From Darksidea phi (taxonomy: Eukaryota; Ascomycota; Dothideomycetes; Pleosporales; Lentitheciaceae): DNA of 64,000 bases. Location: NCBI GenBank assembly GCA_030770425.1, contig JASJFT010000002.1:496001-560000 (forward strand). Reading direction: 5' to 3'. The notes beneath the pieces are model-generated. The model saw only the letters and a list, made by a program, of their open reading frames with translations. It did no database searches and was not told where the DNA came from. This document shows, one piece after another, positions 1-12,139 of this stretch (its first letter is position 1; each line of letters starts with the position of its first letter). The translations under genes were made by a program, and so were the position numbers.

Positions 1-1414
1 TCCGAATACACCTGAGTGCCTGGTAACTCAGCTAACGGTGGCGCAAGTGTTCGATATGCGCTTGACTCACGGGACCTTGAGCGTTCGCGGGGTGTATATG
101 TTGACGCTGGTAGATATGTTGTGGCTGGCAATGTAGCCGGTGTATATGTTGTTGGGGGGAGGTATGTAGTCGCTGGTAACGTGGCTAGGCTTTGTTGCTC
201 ATCGCCTGGCCTGGCTGTCGCGACGGTCGAGGATCGTGGGCGGTTCGACTCCGGAAACGCAGCAGGGCTTTCTGGCGATTGACGTTTAAAGCGGAAGGAA
301 TCGCTATGATTACAATCTTGCGAGTGGGTGTGCTTATGCTGAATTTTGCGTTGTTGAAACTGCGATGGGGGGGAAGGTAGAGGTTTGTCTAGGAAGTTGG
401 GCGGTGGAGATGAAATTGCAAGGTTGCTTTGCGAGGTAAGGGTCGAGGCTTGAGATAGACCGGGACTGTGCATGGGGCTTTGGTTGCTACTATTGTTTGA
501 GGAGATGCTTTGGTGGTATAGACGGTGTGGGGGTGACATGTGAGATGAACTCCCCGAGTGTCGTTCTTGTTGATTTTCTTGGTAGACGGGAGGCTGTTGG
601 TGCTGCTGGTTTTGAAATACTGAGACTTGCGTTTGCTCTTCCTGGCATCCCAAGTGCTGTGGATGCTGCGATGCTTCACCAAAATAATCGCTTTCCTGTC
701 CCGGCTGTGGATGTTCCACTGGCGTATACCCGGGCGGCGGCGCAATAAAGATACTCCCGTGCCCCATCCTCTCGCCTGGGGCCACCTCTTTCAGCATCTT
801 CAGTCTCGCATTTGCCGCTTCGCTCTCAAGTATATGCGCTTTCTCCACCAACCGATCTACTAGTTTCGCATGGCTCTCTTTGAACGTCTTCTTCACAAAA
901 CCCATCATCATGATGTTGCACTTCATACGCACATCTTCCCGGATATACAGCCCTTCTCGCGGCGCACCGATGCCTAGTTCCACCGGAACTTTTGGTTCGC
1001 CGGGGAGAGAGCCGCCAACGCTCCATTTCGCGCGAATGTCGAGGCCTAGGGGCGCGTAGACATGAGTTTGGAGGCCCTCGGGGAGGTCGTGGAAGCAGGC
1101 GTGGTAGGAGACGGAGCCGTTTGCTAGACCGCCAGGGAGGTAGGACACTTTGTCTACCTATCAATCAGTATACCGTAAAGGTCGAAAGGGTAATGAAGCC
1201 TCCAGAGGCAGACGTACACACCTTTGATAGTATACCACGTCGAATAGAACTCTTCCGCTGGCGCATAGTTTGGTGGCTTACACCGGAACCTCTCCACCAC
1301 CAACGGATTCAATTCAATCATCTCGGTATGATTGTGGTAAGTCTCTAGCACGCTCTGCCTAGTGATGCCCGCTGGTAGCGGGGTGATGCTCGTAAATACC
1401 GATGTCCTAGACAT
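1..1414 (-). CDS. DUF7053-type fungal protein, 3' end cut by window edge
   Basis: Two exons on the minus strand: 1414-1222 and 1153-1, with a 68-bp intron at 1154-1221 (donor GTGTGT, acceptor GTAG). The N-terminus opens with MSRTSVFTSITPLPAG and continues with a helix around ETYHNHTEMIELNP; after the splice come a YLPGG motif, FHDLPEGLQTHVYAP and WSVGGSLPGEP. This is the layout I know from the fungus-specific DUF7053 family, a compact domain of unknown function. After the domain (roughly residue 190) there is a Gln/Pro/Ser/Thr-rich disordered tail with QQHQQ runs. The frame stays open to base 1, so the true C-terminus lies outside the window. A 48-bp tandem repeat sits in the tail. Function is unknown. 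Confidence 0.75.
91..186 (-). repeat. Two-copy 48-bp tandem repeat in the tail of the DUF7053 gene
   Basis: Copies at 91-138 and 139-186. Each encodes a 16-residue Pro/Thr/Tyr unit (ATLPATTYLP followed by a TYTP end) in the reading frame of the enclosing gene. The length is a multiple of three, so it changes only the length of the disordered tail. Confidence 0.75.
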
Positions 1415-2582
1415 CTTTGGTGCTGAAAGCCAACACTAGCAACGAACAGTCCGCCACCTTAATCAATCGCGATCTCTAATCAAGTAGTGGCAGTTCAAGA
1501 GTGAGTTCAGTAGTACAATATGTTTCGCGACATGCGTGTGTGCAAGGCAATTGGTGTCGCAAAAAGCCGTTGAGCAGCGCGTAGAACGAGGTGAAGGAAA
1601 CGCAGGAAAGAGTGAACAGAAAGAGAAGGGCGTGGGTGCCCCGTGGTACTTGTTTCGCGCACGGAAGGATGCCCCAAGGCTACCCGTCTTCGAGCGGGCG
1701 CCGACGAAAGTCGCAAAAGCCACGATTCAAGCCCCTGCAGGAACCTCAAAACCTTAGTCTCAGCACCAAGATCCGTCCAGTAAAGGTGCCAATGTTTTCA
1801 CACTGCGGCTATACTACTCCGCCATGCGGGGTGCGAAGGAAAATCATTCTGCTGCGCATGGTGGAGGCTTTGCGATCCGGATCATCGCCCTTCCGCATCA
1901 AAGCGGACGAGGTGCAAATGCGGGCCGTCGAACGACAATAGTGTTAAATCGGCCTCAAAGCAGGTTGACTTGGCTGACAATAGCAGGGATGATTATTTAT
2001 GGTGCGGGCTTGGCTGGTGTTTGACTTGACATCTGCGGGGCAGAGTGGGTTAGCCTGGACCGATATCGTGCGGCTGCTGTTTCAGCTTATCGAGTTCCCA
2101 CTAGGCGGGTTTAAGATGAGGTGATGAGTGGGAGAATTCGGGGCTGAGACTGTTCAGCGAAAGAGAGGAACGGACAGTTTGATTCCTTGGACGTCATAAA
2201 GTTATCAAACTCACGCGCTTCGAGATAACGGTTTTGAGGAAGTCATCTATAGTGATCGCACTGATAATATCGCACCCCAAGACATATTAAACAATCAAAG
2301 TCTTTCCCCAGTTTCAGTTCCCTCACAATTGTACGGAGTATGGGACACACAAATAGCAGCGCGGGCAGAGGCATCATTGACCAAGATTGCTTAATGAAAA
2401 AACGCACAAGTCCCCGACTACACTCGTTCGACGTTGCGCCTCTATGAATATACTCTGAATAAACATCTTCCTCTTTGATCATCTTGAGCTCCAGTCTCAT
2501 GATCGTATGCCTTGCCTTGGTCCGCGATTCATTACAAGACATTAATCCTCTGCGTAGTCGTACGCATGCTCCTCCACTTCTC
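1415..2582. other. Intergenic, no gene seen
   Basis: Upstream region of the DUF7053 gene and downstream of the MARVEL-type gene. Open frames here lack recognisable motifs. I see no RNA gene or repeat. Confidence 0.5.
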
Positions 2583-3125
2583 TTAAACACCCTGGTGCAT
2601 TTCGACCTTTGGCTCCCCCTTCGCACTACCAATCGGCCCGTCCTTCTTGAAGAATAGTCTCACTGCACCCAACACAAGCGTGGCCATCCAAGCTACCCAG
2701 TTAAGCGCCGAGATAGCCGTGCCCGCCTTCGCAACACTGCACACAGTACCAAAACAAATGCGATCGTTCAAAAACACCGCCATGGCAACAAAGCCGCCGA
2801 ACCAATAGAGAGTCGTGATGAGTTCGAGGACCAGCAGTCCGACCTTTGGGCCTGTGGTGCGAACGACGTGAGGCATTTTCCAGGGGACAACCACGAGTGC
2901 GGCCAGAGCGAGGATGGACCACACGGGCGAGAAGATCATGAAGTTTACTTCTATGGGTGACATTTGGCGCCAGTGGGTCGTCCACCATGATGCGACTGTG
3001 TGGTGTTAAACTCTATCTGATTGTATATGCAGACGTGACTACTTACCATAAGCCATCAACCCAAGCACAACACATGACAGCGTCGCTTGCACACCGCGCA
3101 CCGGAAGGACCCAGTTGATAGCCAT
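2583..3125 (-). CDS. MARVEL-domain-like four-helix membrane protein
   Basis: Exon 1 is 3125-3047 and exon 2 is 2995-2583, joined across a 49-bp intron (donor GTAAGT, acceptor CACACAG). The product is about 163 residues with four hydrophobic segments: one near residues 10-27, one around FMIFSPVWSILALAALVVV, one around VGLLVLELITTLYWFGG and one around ISALNWVAWMATLVLG. A short loop containing two Cys (ICFGTVCS) lies before helix 4. Size and helix pattern fit the fungal MARVEL/Nce102-like group, which acts in plasma-membrane organisation. The ATG at 3125 is chosen because MAINWVLPVRG starts a hydrophobic helix typical of the family; the frame upstream is an Arg-rich run that looks untranslated. 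The family call rests on general pattern only. Confidence 0.7.
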
Positions 3126-4374
3126 CTCTATTTCTATTTGTTTATCCGTCAAGAACCTCGTTTGTCGATTGTCGCAAAGTATTCGTCGTCGTCCTCGTCG
3201 GCGTCGTCGCAAGTTCGTGCCTTTCTTGTTAAAGAGCGAACGCAGAACCTTTATGGAAAGATCCACCAATAGAATCGTAGTAAAAGAGCGGAATGAAAAA
3301 CAGTCAAGACTCAGAAACCCAGCTTGGTGCGGGATTGCAGGCAGATAATATGGCTTTGAGCATCCTTACCCACCTGGCTGCAACTCGCCCAGCGTTATGC
3401 GCCTAAAATAACAAGGCGATCAAGGTGACGCGCCATCATTCCAACCGGCTCGTAACTCCCCCTTACAAGTTCAATGCGCTCGATGCTTCATAGAAGCTAA
3501 GTGGTCGTTGTGTTGGTGCACCGTTTCAACCCGCGACACAAGCCGGCTGATACCCAGGTCGCGCATTAACGGTCGAGCTTTGGTGATTGGTTGCGCTGGT
3601 CATTCCGAGGCATCAATGTTGCAGCTATGGTACTGAAATTATCGCAATCACTTTTTGTTTGATGGGCTTAGAATTTGAGTGAGGTCCGTTGGCGGGTACG
3701 TGATGATTGCCTACGACGTGATGGAAGAGCGGGGCAGGTGGTGAGGTGTAGACTGCCAATGATCAGCCGGTTGGTGCGCGCCATCCATTGCCGTTTGCGG
3801 CTTCTATAATGCTAACGCTGTCTGCTCAAACTCCATTTTTTGACAGGACCGTAGACTGTAAAAAGAACGAAGGCTCTAGCGCTGTTGAACCATCGTTGGG
3901 AGATTCCTTAGAGAGTGTGTTGTAAGTTGGCTTGCAATCACCGCTCCTCCAACATCAAACACGGCCACGCTTCCAGCATGAGAAGTCGGCATATGTATGC
4001 CACTATGCAAAGGACCTCCTTGGAGTTTAAATATCTGTGAATACACCGTCCTGCCAGATCCTTATGCGTAATACAGAAAACTCTAAAGAAACAAGCTCTA
4101 GAACTTGTGGTTCATCGTAGCGTAACAACCTAGGTAACAGCTCCACTTAATGCGAATTGTCAATGAGGACACAGCAAGCGTCCTACTCAGACGTATTGCG
4201 AGACTGGTGTTTTCCTCTTCGATGGCAAAAGATCGCACGAGCAGCTATGTCAACCTGGATGCGACGCCTGCCGAGGTCCCCGTGATAGCGCAGCGGGCGC
4301 CCGCTCGCCTCCGCTCTGCCCCTCCCTTCAAACATACACATTGACCACGGATCCCCACCCATTGTCGGTTTATT
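3126..4374. other. Intergenic, divergent promoter region
   Basis: Lies between the starts of the MARVEL-type gene (minus) and the dehydrogenase gene (plus). No convincing coding frame, RNA gene or repeat was seen. Confidence 0.5.
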
Positions 4375-5501
4375 ATGCCCAACAATCAGAGCATCACAGG
4401 CCTTATTACGGCCCCCTTCGTTAGAGTCGCGCTTAACCCCTTCCTTGCCGCGTCACTCCTATGGGTCCTTACACGAGGACCGCCGAGCATCCGCGATCGC
4501 ATCCTCAATAACATGACCTCGCTCCGCAATCCGAAATTGCTTGCCCGTGTTGTCAAAGCTCTCAAGTGGCTGTTGGTCATTGGAGTGACCAGAACCGCCA
4601 ACCGCACACTCAATGAACTCGCGCTCAACTCATGGCAAGCGAAGAGTGAGAAGCCAAGATGGAGATGGAATGAGGAGGTCGCGGTAGTGACAGGCGGATG
4701 TAGCGGTCTAGGAGAGCTGTTGGTCAAGAGACTTGTAGACAAGGGCGTGAAAGTGGCGGTGCTGGACATCAAGCAGCTCCCATCTAGTCTCCAAGGCTAT
4801 CCGAGGGTCAACTTCTTCTCCTGCGATGTTACCGATGCAAGAGCAGTAAGTAGAACCGCAGAACACATCGTGGCGTCTATGGGATCGCCGTCCATTGTCG
4901 TCAACAATGCTGGAATCGCCCAACCGCATGCAATCCTCGACACAGCGCCCGATTATCTTCACAAAATCTTCGCGGTGAACTTGTTTAGCAATTGGTACAT
5001 GATGAAAGCGTTTCTTCCGAGCATGATTTCCAAAAACAAGGGCCATATCGTGACGGTGGCGAGCACTGCGTCGTTCGTTGGAGTATCTGGCATGGGAGAT
5101 TACTCCGCCACCAAGGCTGCTGTTTTGTCCTTCCACGAGGGTATACCTTTTACCGTCCAGTTAGATGGCGCTATCTCACTGACCAACTTGCAGCCTTGAC
5201 CCAAGAACTCCGGCAAAAGTACAAGGCACCCAACGTACTAACCTCTTCCATCCATCCCAACTGGGTCCGCACACCACTTCTCGGACCCTTCGAGGGAGCT
5301 CTGAAAGCAGCGGGGAGCCCGATCTTGGAGCCTCAGTACGTGGTTGATGCCATAGCCGAGCAAATCTTCAAGTGCAGAGGAGGCCAGGTGTTCTTGCCTT
5401 CGCACCTGAAGACAATCAGCGTTCTGAGAGGATGCCCCAACTGGGTACAGGAGTTGGTGAGAGAAGACATCGCCAAGACTGTCTTGCCGGCTGTACAGTA
5501 G
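4375..5501 (+). CDS. Membrane-anchored short-chain dehydrogenase/reductase (RDH10/17-beta-HSD11-like)
   Basis: Exons 4375-5140 and 5194-5501, intron 53 bp (GTATACC to TTGCAG), giving 357 residues. Residues 1-75 hold hydrophobic stretches that would anchor the protein in the ER or lipid-droplet membrane. The Rossmann fold follows: cofactor motif TGGCSGLGE from residue 106, an acidic residue after the second strand (VLDIK) that suggests NAD(H) preference, NNAG at 177-180, catalytic Ser230, Tyr243 and Lys247 in YSATK. The PNWVRTPLLGP stretch after the splice is the usual strand before the substrate loop. It should oxidise or reduce a lipophilic alcohol or ketone such as a retinoid-, steroid- or fatty-alcohol-like compound; the actual substrate cannot be read from sequence. 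No pathway partner is adjacent. Confidence 0.9.
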
Positions 5502-6327
5502 GGACATGGCAGCTATACCCATAGCTGCAATTGGAGAGGACGGGAACACAACTAGTGTCACATTGAGTTGCGAGCATCCATGGATTCAACTTTGAATGGT
5601 CCTGGGCACGTGTACCCGTACCTAATTGGACAAGCGCGTTCGTGTTCTCGAGTACTTGTCAGCGCTACGGCTCAAGCCAATTACCAAGTCGTGGGTGCGA
5701 TGTGCAGCCAGGTTCACGCCGTGCACCGTAAGCCTCTGTGAGTCCTTTGAGTCCTCTGAGTCCTTTGAGCGACATTTGTGAGCTGTCGTCGAACCCGCCT
5801 CGTGCCACTCTTGTACAATTGTGATTGCTGCGAAGGCGCACAAACGCCGGCCATCCAACACGACGTCGGAACATGGCAAAATACACGGGCTGGCGTTGGT
5901 AGCTTCGCCGCGCCTTGTCGACAAATGGCTGGTCTGCACAGTCTGGCCACCTGACAAGGAGCCAACATTTGAACGGCCTCGGACGCCACCACAGACATTA
6001 CGCCGCGACGCCGTACCAGGCCAAGCGTGACCCGGCACGGCCTGTTAGTTGTCGTTGACAGCGGACTGACGGCATCTCACCGAACGCCCCGTCGTGGCCT
6101 AAATGCGGAGCAAAATGGCGGAGAAATGAGAGCGCCGCTCAGCATCTCACCCGTTCTGTCCCCCGTTACTAACCCACGGATCCTCTTCAGCCTTCTTCTC
6201 GCTCCTTCGCCCTTCTCTCTGCCGCATTGCTCTGTGAAGATTTGTTGGGGCGACCATGGTTGATTGACATTAATTACGAAGCACACTATATCTACCTCGG
6301 CTGCCGCGAACATCACACACGACCGCA
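5502..6327. other. Intergenic
   Basis: Holds the presumed 3' end of the dehydrogenase gene and the promoter of the next gene. A short direct repeat of the type GAGTCCTCT/GAGTCCTTT occurs near 5740-5768. Nothing else stands out. Confidence 0.5.
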
Positions 6328-7744
6328 ATGAGTCCAACACGGCGAGAAACCTCGCCGAATGTCGCGGGACACGACCCTTTTCCGAGCGATCCTCACGCGC
6401 TCGCTGTCGAGGCTTGGGCCCAAGGGTATATGGTCGGATCATTGATTATAATGGCCTTTATCACCGTCGCGAACATGCGGAGAGGCGTAATCCTACACAA
6501 GGTGAGTGTCCGTTACGGAGGCGCATACAAAGACCACTGCTTACTTTGTTGACGGCAGTTGATTCTCATCGAGGTACTTGACCTATATGTGCTTACAAGC
6601 AAGCGTTACAACATCTAACGGGGAATCTAGCTCATCCTGGGCATATGGCAAGGTTTTTGGCTTTTTCCACCGGGACGCAGTGCAAGATGGTGGCTGTCTG
6701 TGGCTGCAATACCACTCAACTTGTCTTGGTGGCTTCATAACGTCATTGCGTGGATGAAGGTTAAACCTTTCCTCACCAGGTTCTGGAGCTTGGTCTTCTT
6801 GTATACTGTCATTCTCGCTTCCCCTTATTGGGTGCTGGAGATATATGCAAGTACGTTATACCCTATCCCGCTGTGCATGTAAATCTGATTGATTCCCCGC
6901 AGACTTTGCCTATTTCAACGGCCACAGCGATTTGTTCCTAAAAACGAGACCCCTAGAGCTACTATTCCGCGATCCGTGGTGGATCATCACGACTGTCTAT
7001 CTTTTCGTAGTCATCAAAACCCAGTACGAAATGACCCTTAAAGAAATCGTTCGCATCTCTCCTCGGTTCGGCGTTATGCTCGCTGCCATGCTTCTTAGCA
7101 TCACCTTTGTCGTTCTCGATGTGCTCTCGGTCACTGGCGCTTTGAGAATCGCTGGAGACACTGGCATCAATCCATTCTGGAAGTTATCCTTCGTTTTCAA
7201 ATGTCTGACCGACTCTGTCATATTGGACGACTTCAAAATGGCCCTGGACCGACTAAGGGCCTTTAAGATTAGCCGTCTAGGAAGCTTTTCTGGGGATTTG
7301 AGCGATCGTCGAACACAAAATGACGGTAATTTGGTTGAGACATGGGAACAGGCGGAGCGCGAGGCGCATAAAACCGAAACCAACACTTTTGCTGCAATCC
7401 CCAATCCCGAGGGTGACCATCTCAGATCCAACGATCTCCCCGGCTTCCAGACTGCACGAAAAATGGAGGGGGAGCAGAACGGTTCAATGGTGGCACCGGA
7501 CCAGCACCATCCTCGTTCGAGATCCATGAGTTTCGATCTTGAAGCCATTGTGCCCAGCGCAATCGGAGACGCACCACTACGGACAATGGAGGAGGTGCAT
7601 GGCTCAGTGAAAGGGAGGCAGGAGTGGGTAGGAGACGTCCATCATCCAGACGCAAAGAGCGATTACGCCGACGCCCTACGGGATATTAGTCCTCCATCAA
7701 GCCCCTCGAAGCCCGGTTTTTCACGATGGTCTCATCCGACTTGA
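6328..7744 (+). CDS. Multi-spanning fungal membrane protein with disordered C-terminal tail, function unknown
   Basis: Four exons: 6328-6501, 6559-6573 (a 15-nt microexon, LILIE), 6631-6850 and 6903-7744; introns are 57, 57 and 52 bp with good GTGAGT, GTACTT and GTACGT donors. The product has 416 residues. Hydrophobic segments occur around VGSLIIMAFITV, LILIELILGIWQGFW, WLSVAAIPLNLSWWL, FWSLVFLYTVILASPYW, WWIITTVYLFVVI and FGVMLAAMLLSITFVVLDVL, so six or seven transmembrane helices are likely. The conserved core includes FNGHSDLFLKTRPLE and the final KFISRLGS-like helix with DSVILDDFK. From about residue 235 the sequence is Ser/Glu-rich and probably cytosolic. I recognise it as a conserved ascomycete membrane protein without assigned function; a receptor-like role is possible but unsupported. 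Confidence 0.8.
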
Positions 7745-10188
7745 GCGCCCTCAACGTTTGCATCGTTACGATAATGCCCATATCACGCATCTCACACGGA
7801 TTCACAAGAGTCATCCGTCCGAACCGATAGCCCCACATGAGGCGACGGGCATCCATAATGCCTGACTCGGACGTGTCCGCGCCATATATTACACACCGCC
7901 GAATGGGATGCGAACCCTGCACCGACTAGTACAATGGCATCTACTGTAAGTAGAAATTAAACCACCTCTACATGTAATGGTAACTACAGGGAGGGTCACA
8001 AAGTCCCCTCGTGGTTGAAGCATCTTTGGAGAGTTACTGTAATGGATTACACAGATGTACTGTACGAATACTTGTGTCATTCATCCATATGCCCTTTCTC
8101 TTAACAATGCCTGACTGTGTTGTATACTTATCGATCAATGTCACGATCTCTATTGAACAGAGTGAGCTCCGCATACCCACCCAGTCGCTTCCATCAGTCC
8201 AACATCACGTCCCGATAAACCCAACACCAAAGCGAGAACCCGCGAAACGAACTCACGAGGGCTACCGGGAATACAGAGGAACAGTTTATGCAGGCGCGCA
8301 AACTAATGGTTTAGCTGTAGCACACCGGTTCTTCGAAACGGACTGTCGCCAGTCGAAAAAAAAAAACATCAATGTGTCGATAAGAGTAACGGGCTTGTCA
8401 ATCTACTTTAAGCGACCTCTTTCAAGCTTATGGGGGCCTACGAATTTATTCCAGTGAAAAGGACGGGCGGTTTGCGCGTTTCGCTGTAGGGGAACCTGCT
8501 TGTCAAGCGGCGAGATGAGGGTTAGGTACTATGTTCTCGAAGTGAGCCTCTTACTCCGAGAGGGGTGGAACCCATAGAGCACTCCCATGACCAGAGCAAG
8601 CTAGGGCTTTTGTTCTAGTTCCTAGATGCTAGATGCTAGTTCATGTCTACCCGTCCTGAATCTTTCAACAAGATAAAATATAAATAAAAACAGTGTATTA
8701 GGACGTTGATTGTTTTCTCCTGTGGGTTCTCCATTCACATATGAGCGCTCTTCTCGCTCCCTTCTACTTCCAAAGCCCCATCCCAACGTAGCCACGGCTA
8801 CTTTTTCCTGCGACTTAAGGCTGCATAGGTACTCGAGCTTAGCAGGAGCTGGACAAACGTGAACGCATTTATCATTCTCCTCGGTTTCTCATAAAGTTTC
8901 TAGTTTACATAGCTTTTGCGGTGGGGCGCAATATCTCCGAGCTTTCGACCGTTTGCTACCATGTTCAAAAGAAAGCATCAAGAATTCTATGGAGTAAAAC
9001 TTTAGTTCTGTTCTGCACAATAGATTCGTCGCCTGAAACGGCCATGCGTTCTTCTATGGGTCTCGATGGCGCCACATGATAGTACCAAGAATATAGTGGA
9101 AAGCCTGGTATAGGACTCTCGCCGCTTCTCCTTATTCGCCAGAGATACTGTAGATAGACATATGTTGTGCCTAGCTCCATCATCCCCACATTGACACGAT
9201 AATTCCACACGGACTAGCTGCATGACACTGGTGGAATAAAACCGAAAAATATTGATCTATTCTCTATATATCCGCGTGTCTTCCCATTCTAAGGCCATAT
9301 ACAATAACTGCCATGAAGGAGAGCAACAAGTGACGTCACCGCGATTAAGACGGAATACTCAGATTCTCACCACTACATCAACGTGTCATGAAGATGTTAG
9401 TCACCGTAGACTCGAACACTACCAACAAAGATGATGATGTTAACAATGATGGAGCGTGTTGTGGTTACAATGGTGTCGGAGTGTGAGAACATGTGACGTC
9501 GTCGCAGTTGGAAGACACAAGTAAACGCATGTCTCATCTGCGATAAAACGACGGATAGTCGCCGTCGTGCTTCGCGTTTCGCTTATTATGTCTTGGGCGA
9601 ATTGACCTGTACCAAAGCTTTCGGGTTGCCGATGTAATGTGAGATGTGGTGAGATGAGGCTGTTTACTGGGTAGTTTAGTTATAAGCTAGATGGTTATCT
9701 CGGAATTGTACACGTTCAATTACCCATTCGGCTAGCGCCTCGCGTATCGGACTTGTAAACAGCTGGAACTTGCCGCATTCGAAGATATTATCGAGGCAAA
9801 CAATCTAGACGCCTGGCGTCGAAGGATTTGGCGAATGCGGTATCTGTGTGTACTATATTTTGACAATTTATTCTATCAATAAATCTAAATACTGTATGCC
9901 CAATGGTATACGTACAACACACATTGGAGCGGTGTGTATGCGGCGCGGTAATCGACGGACCGCTATCGCGACCTGCAAGCTAACTCCCCTAAAATCATGA
10001 TGAGACGACTTCAACAGGGGAAGGTTTGATATCAGGCTGAATCCAAGGTTTCGCCGCGCATATACCCAAAGAAGCGAACATATTCGTCATCCTCCGTTAA
10101 CCTCCTACTCAATACCATAAGCGATAGGCAAGTAAGACGCCGATAAGCATCCGCCCGATAGTTGTCTAGGTGAGAAGCGCCTAACATC
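7745..10188. other. 2.4-kb gene-free stretch
   Basis: Fairly AT-rich with short tandem bits (TAGATGC repeated near 8625-8640) and a poly-A run near 8358-8367. Open frames are short and motif-free. No RNA gene or transposon end was recognised. It separates two convergent genes, so it is not needed as promoter for either. Confidence 0.5.
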
Positions 10189-11496
10189 TTATTTGCAATC
10201 CTGCAAGATCCTCAACGCGTTCCCATTGCTCAGTAGCGAAATCCGACTCGCCCGCGCCATACGGGCTGTGCGCGCCAGCACAGCCTTCTTTTCGAAGGAT
10301 GTGGTGTCGGCGTCGGCTGAGCAGTCATCGGAATCATCTTCGCCGTCTGAGTGGCTTGAATGAAGTGGCTCTTCCCATTCGTCGTCTGAGAGAGAGGAGC
10401 GCATGATGGATGGTGAGCGGTGCAGCTGGAACGAGTCCGTTTTCGGGGTAGCAAGTGGCGTGGGTGGGAGGCTTAGGACTGTTTTGGCGTGGATAGGAAG
10501 GATGAATGGCGATGTCGTAGTTGGAGGCGATTCTGGTGGTGGCGAAGGATGGAGGAGAGTGCTGTTCTTGCGGGGTGTGAGATCCGGACGGCGGGTTGCT
10601 TGCGCGGGTGCGGATGTTGGAGGCTGCGGTGATGGCTTGGGCATAGGTAATGAAAAGTTGAAGGGGAAGGCCATTGCTGTCGAGTGTGCCATCGTGGGTT
10701 CCACGTTAGGTGAGGAAGGATGGAGCAGCGAAGAGCCTAGCCGTATGGGAGATGGCCGCTGAGGCGGAGTCGTTGGTGGCGTGAAGTCAGCCAAAGTAAT
10801 AGCGTACACGTTCTCAGACTCTGCCATCGGTTCTAGAGGTGGCGACGACGGGTGAAGGAGCGTTGAACTCTTACGTTTTGGCTGTGGTCTGCGAAGAATA
10901 GGCGCGATGGAGCGTTCTGGGAGGGCGAGATCTTCAGGCGGGGAGTGGGAGCGCGACGTGACGTTGCTCTCGTCCTCGAACATGGTCAACGTAGAATCAA
11001 TGGAGTCATTGCGGTAAGAGATGTGTTCTGCACTCAGATCGCGCTTGAGATTCGGTCGCCAGCTGGGTCTGCGACTACCGAGTGATCGGGGGGTGCTGGA
11101 TGGACGCGGTTTTGGAGCTTCTCTCGATCTCTTTGCCGGGATCAGGGAGGCCGTGGGAGATAGCACAGATTCCTCGTTATCGCCCTCATCCTCCTCGTGG
11201 ATGACGTCGCTGTGATATCCAGAGTCGTAGGACTCGCTGAGATCATCTTTCTCCTCGCTCGCGTTGCTTGTGGTCGGACTTCCACTTCCACGCCCTGCTA
11301 TCCCGCCTCTTCGAGCAAAGTACCTAGGACCGCCGCAGTGAACGCAGAATTTTCTCGTCAGGATTGGCCGAGCGTGTTGTCGAACGCGAGAACATGACTT
11401 GAGGCCTTGAGCCGATCGAGCTGCGTTGATGCAATGTTGCCATATTGTAACTGTATGGGCGCATGGGATGTGATCGACAGGAAGTATGATACACAT
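10189..11496 (-). CDS. Conserved fungal protein with Cys/His-rich N-terminus and long disordered body
   Basis: Single exon, 435 residues. The first 65 residues hold His9, Cys12, His14, Cys22, Cys35 and the CVHCGG pair at 51-54 followed by PRYFARR. This is a likely small metal-binding head that I have seen at the start of many uncharacterised ascomycete proteins. The rest is Ser/Pro-rich and disordered, with acidic clusters (EEDEGDNEE near 101, DGEDDSDD near 390). A motif of the form S-T/S-LLHPS-x-P occurs three times (about residues 211, 255 and 312). The C-terminus returns to order with a basic helix (ARTARMARASRISLLSNGNALRILQ). Role unknown; a scaffold or regulatory adaptor is plausible from the repeated short motif. 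Confidence 0.75.
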   Translation of the reverse strand: MCIILPVDHIPCAHTVTIWQHCINAARSAQGLKSCSRVRQHARPILTRKFCVHCGGPRYFARRGGIAGRGSGSPTTSNASEEKDDLSESYDSGYHSDVIHEEDEGDNEESVLSPTASLIPAKRSREAPKPRPSSTPRSLGSRRPSWRPNLKRDLSAEHISYRNDSIDSTLTMFEDESNVTSRSHSPPEDLALPERSIAPILRRPQPKRKSSTLLHPSSPPLEPMAESENVYAITLADFTPPTTPPQRPSPIRLGSSLLHPSSPNVEPTMAHSTAMAFPFNFSLPMPKPSPQPPTSAPAQATRRPDLTPRKNSTLLHPSPPPESPPTTTSPFILPIHAKTVLSLPPTPLATPKTDSFQLHRSPSIMRSSLSDDEWEEPLHSSHSDGEDDSDDCSADADTTSFEKKAVLARTARMARASRISLLSNGNALRILQDCK

Positions 11497-12139
11497 TGAG
11501 CCGATGCCTTGGCCGATGTAGAATATATAGACTAAGAAGAGTAGGGGTGGCGTTAAGGTTTATCTGCGCTCCCGATATATGCACCCTTGTTGGTTAAGTG
11601 TTTGGCGGGGGTGTACCCGTGCGATAATAAGTGATGCAACCAGGCTCGGAACGTGATGAGCGAGGAGATGGGCTTGGTCGTGCCCTTTTGTGCGAATAGC
11701 GAGCAAACGAATATAGCGACGCCAAACTCCAAGACGAAGCGAATTAGACAAGGAAATATATATTGCTGAAGGAAAAAAGATGAGTGAGATGATACAAGCT
11801 GTGTAACTGCAGCATCAGCGGCCGCGAGGGGCCTGATTTAAGGGAATCGCCCTGCAGATGGCATGATTCCCGACCGCGAATATCATCTTCAGAGAAGCGA
11901 AGATCTGGGGTTAGCGTTGGGTGGTCAGAGCGTCGGAGATCCTGCCCGGCGACCAAAATTTGGGCCCGGAACCCGTCCAAGTTGCATAGTGCCCTCATGG
12001 TCAGCGACTTTGTTCCGAACGGTGCGGGCATCTGGTAGACCACTCACACATGGACAATAAACGCCGGGCTGTGATGTGGTTGTCGCTAATGGGTGGGAGG
12101 AGTAAAAGGCCGGTGAGGATGAACGTCATAGAGGCATAT
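11497..12139. other. Intergenic between two minus-strand genes
   Basis: Promoter side of the Cys/His-headed gene and 3' side of RNH201. No coding frame or RNA gene seen. Confidence 0.5.

Noticed and set aside
241..251. GGTTCGACTCC, a perfect tRNA B-box match
   Set aside because: It lies inside the coding tail of the DUF7053 gene and has no A-box or foldable acceptor stem at the right distance.
4386..5136. Long antisense frames across the dehydrogenase gene
   Set aside because: Shadows of the clear SDR coding sequence.
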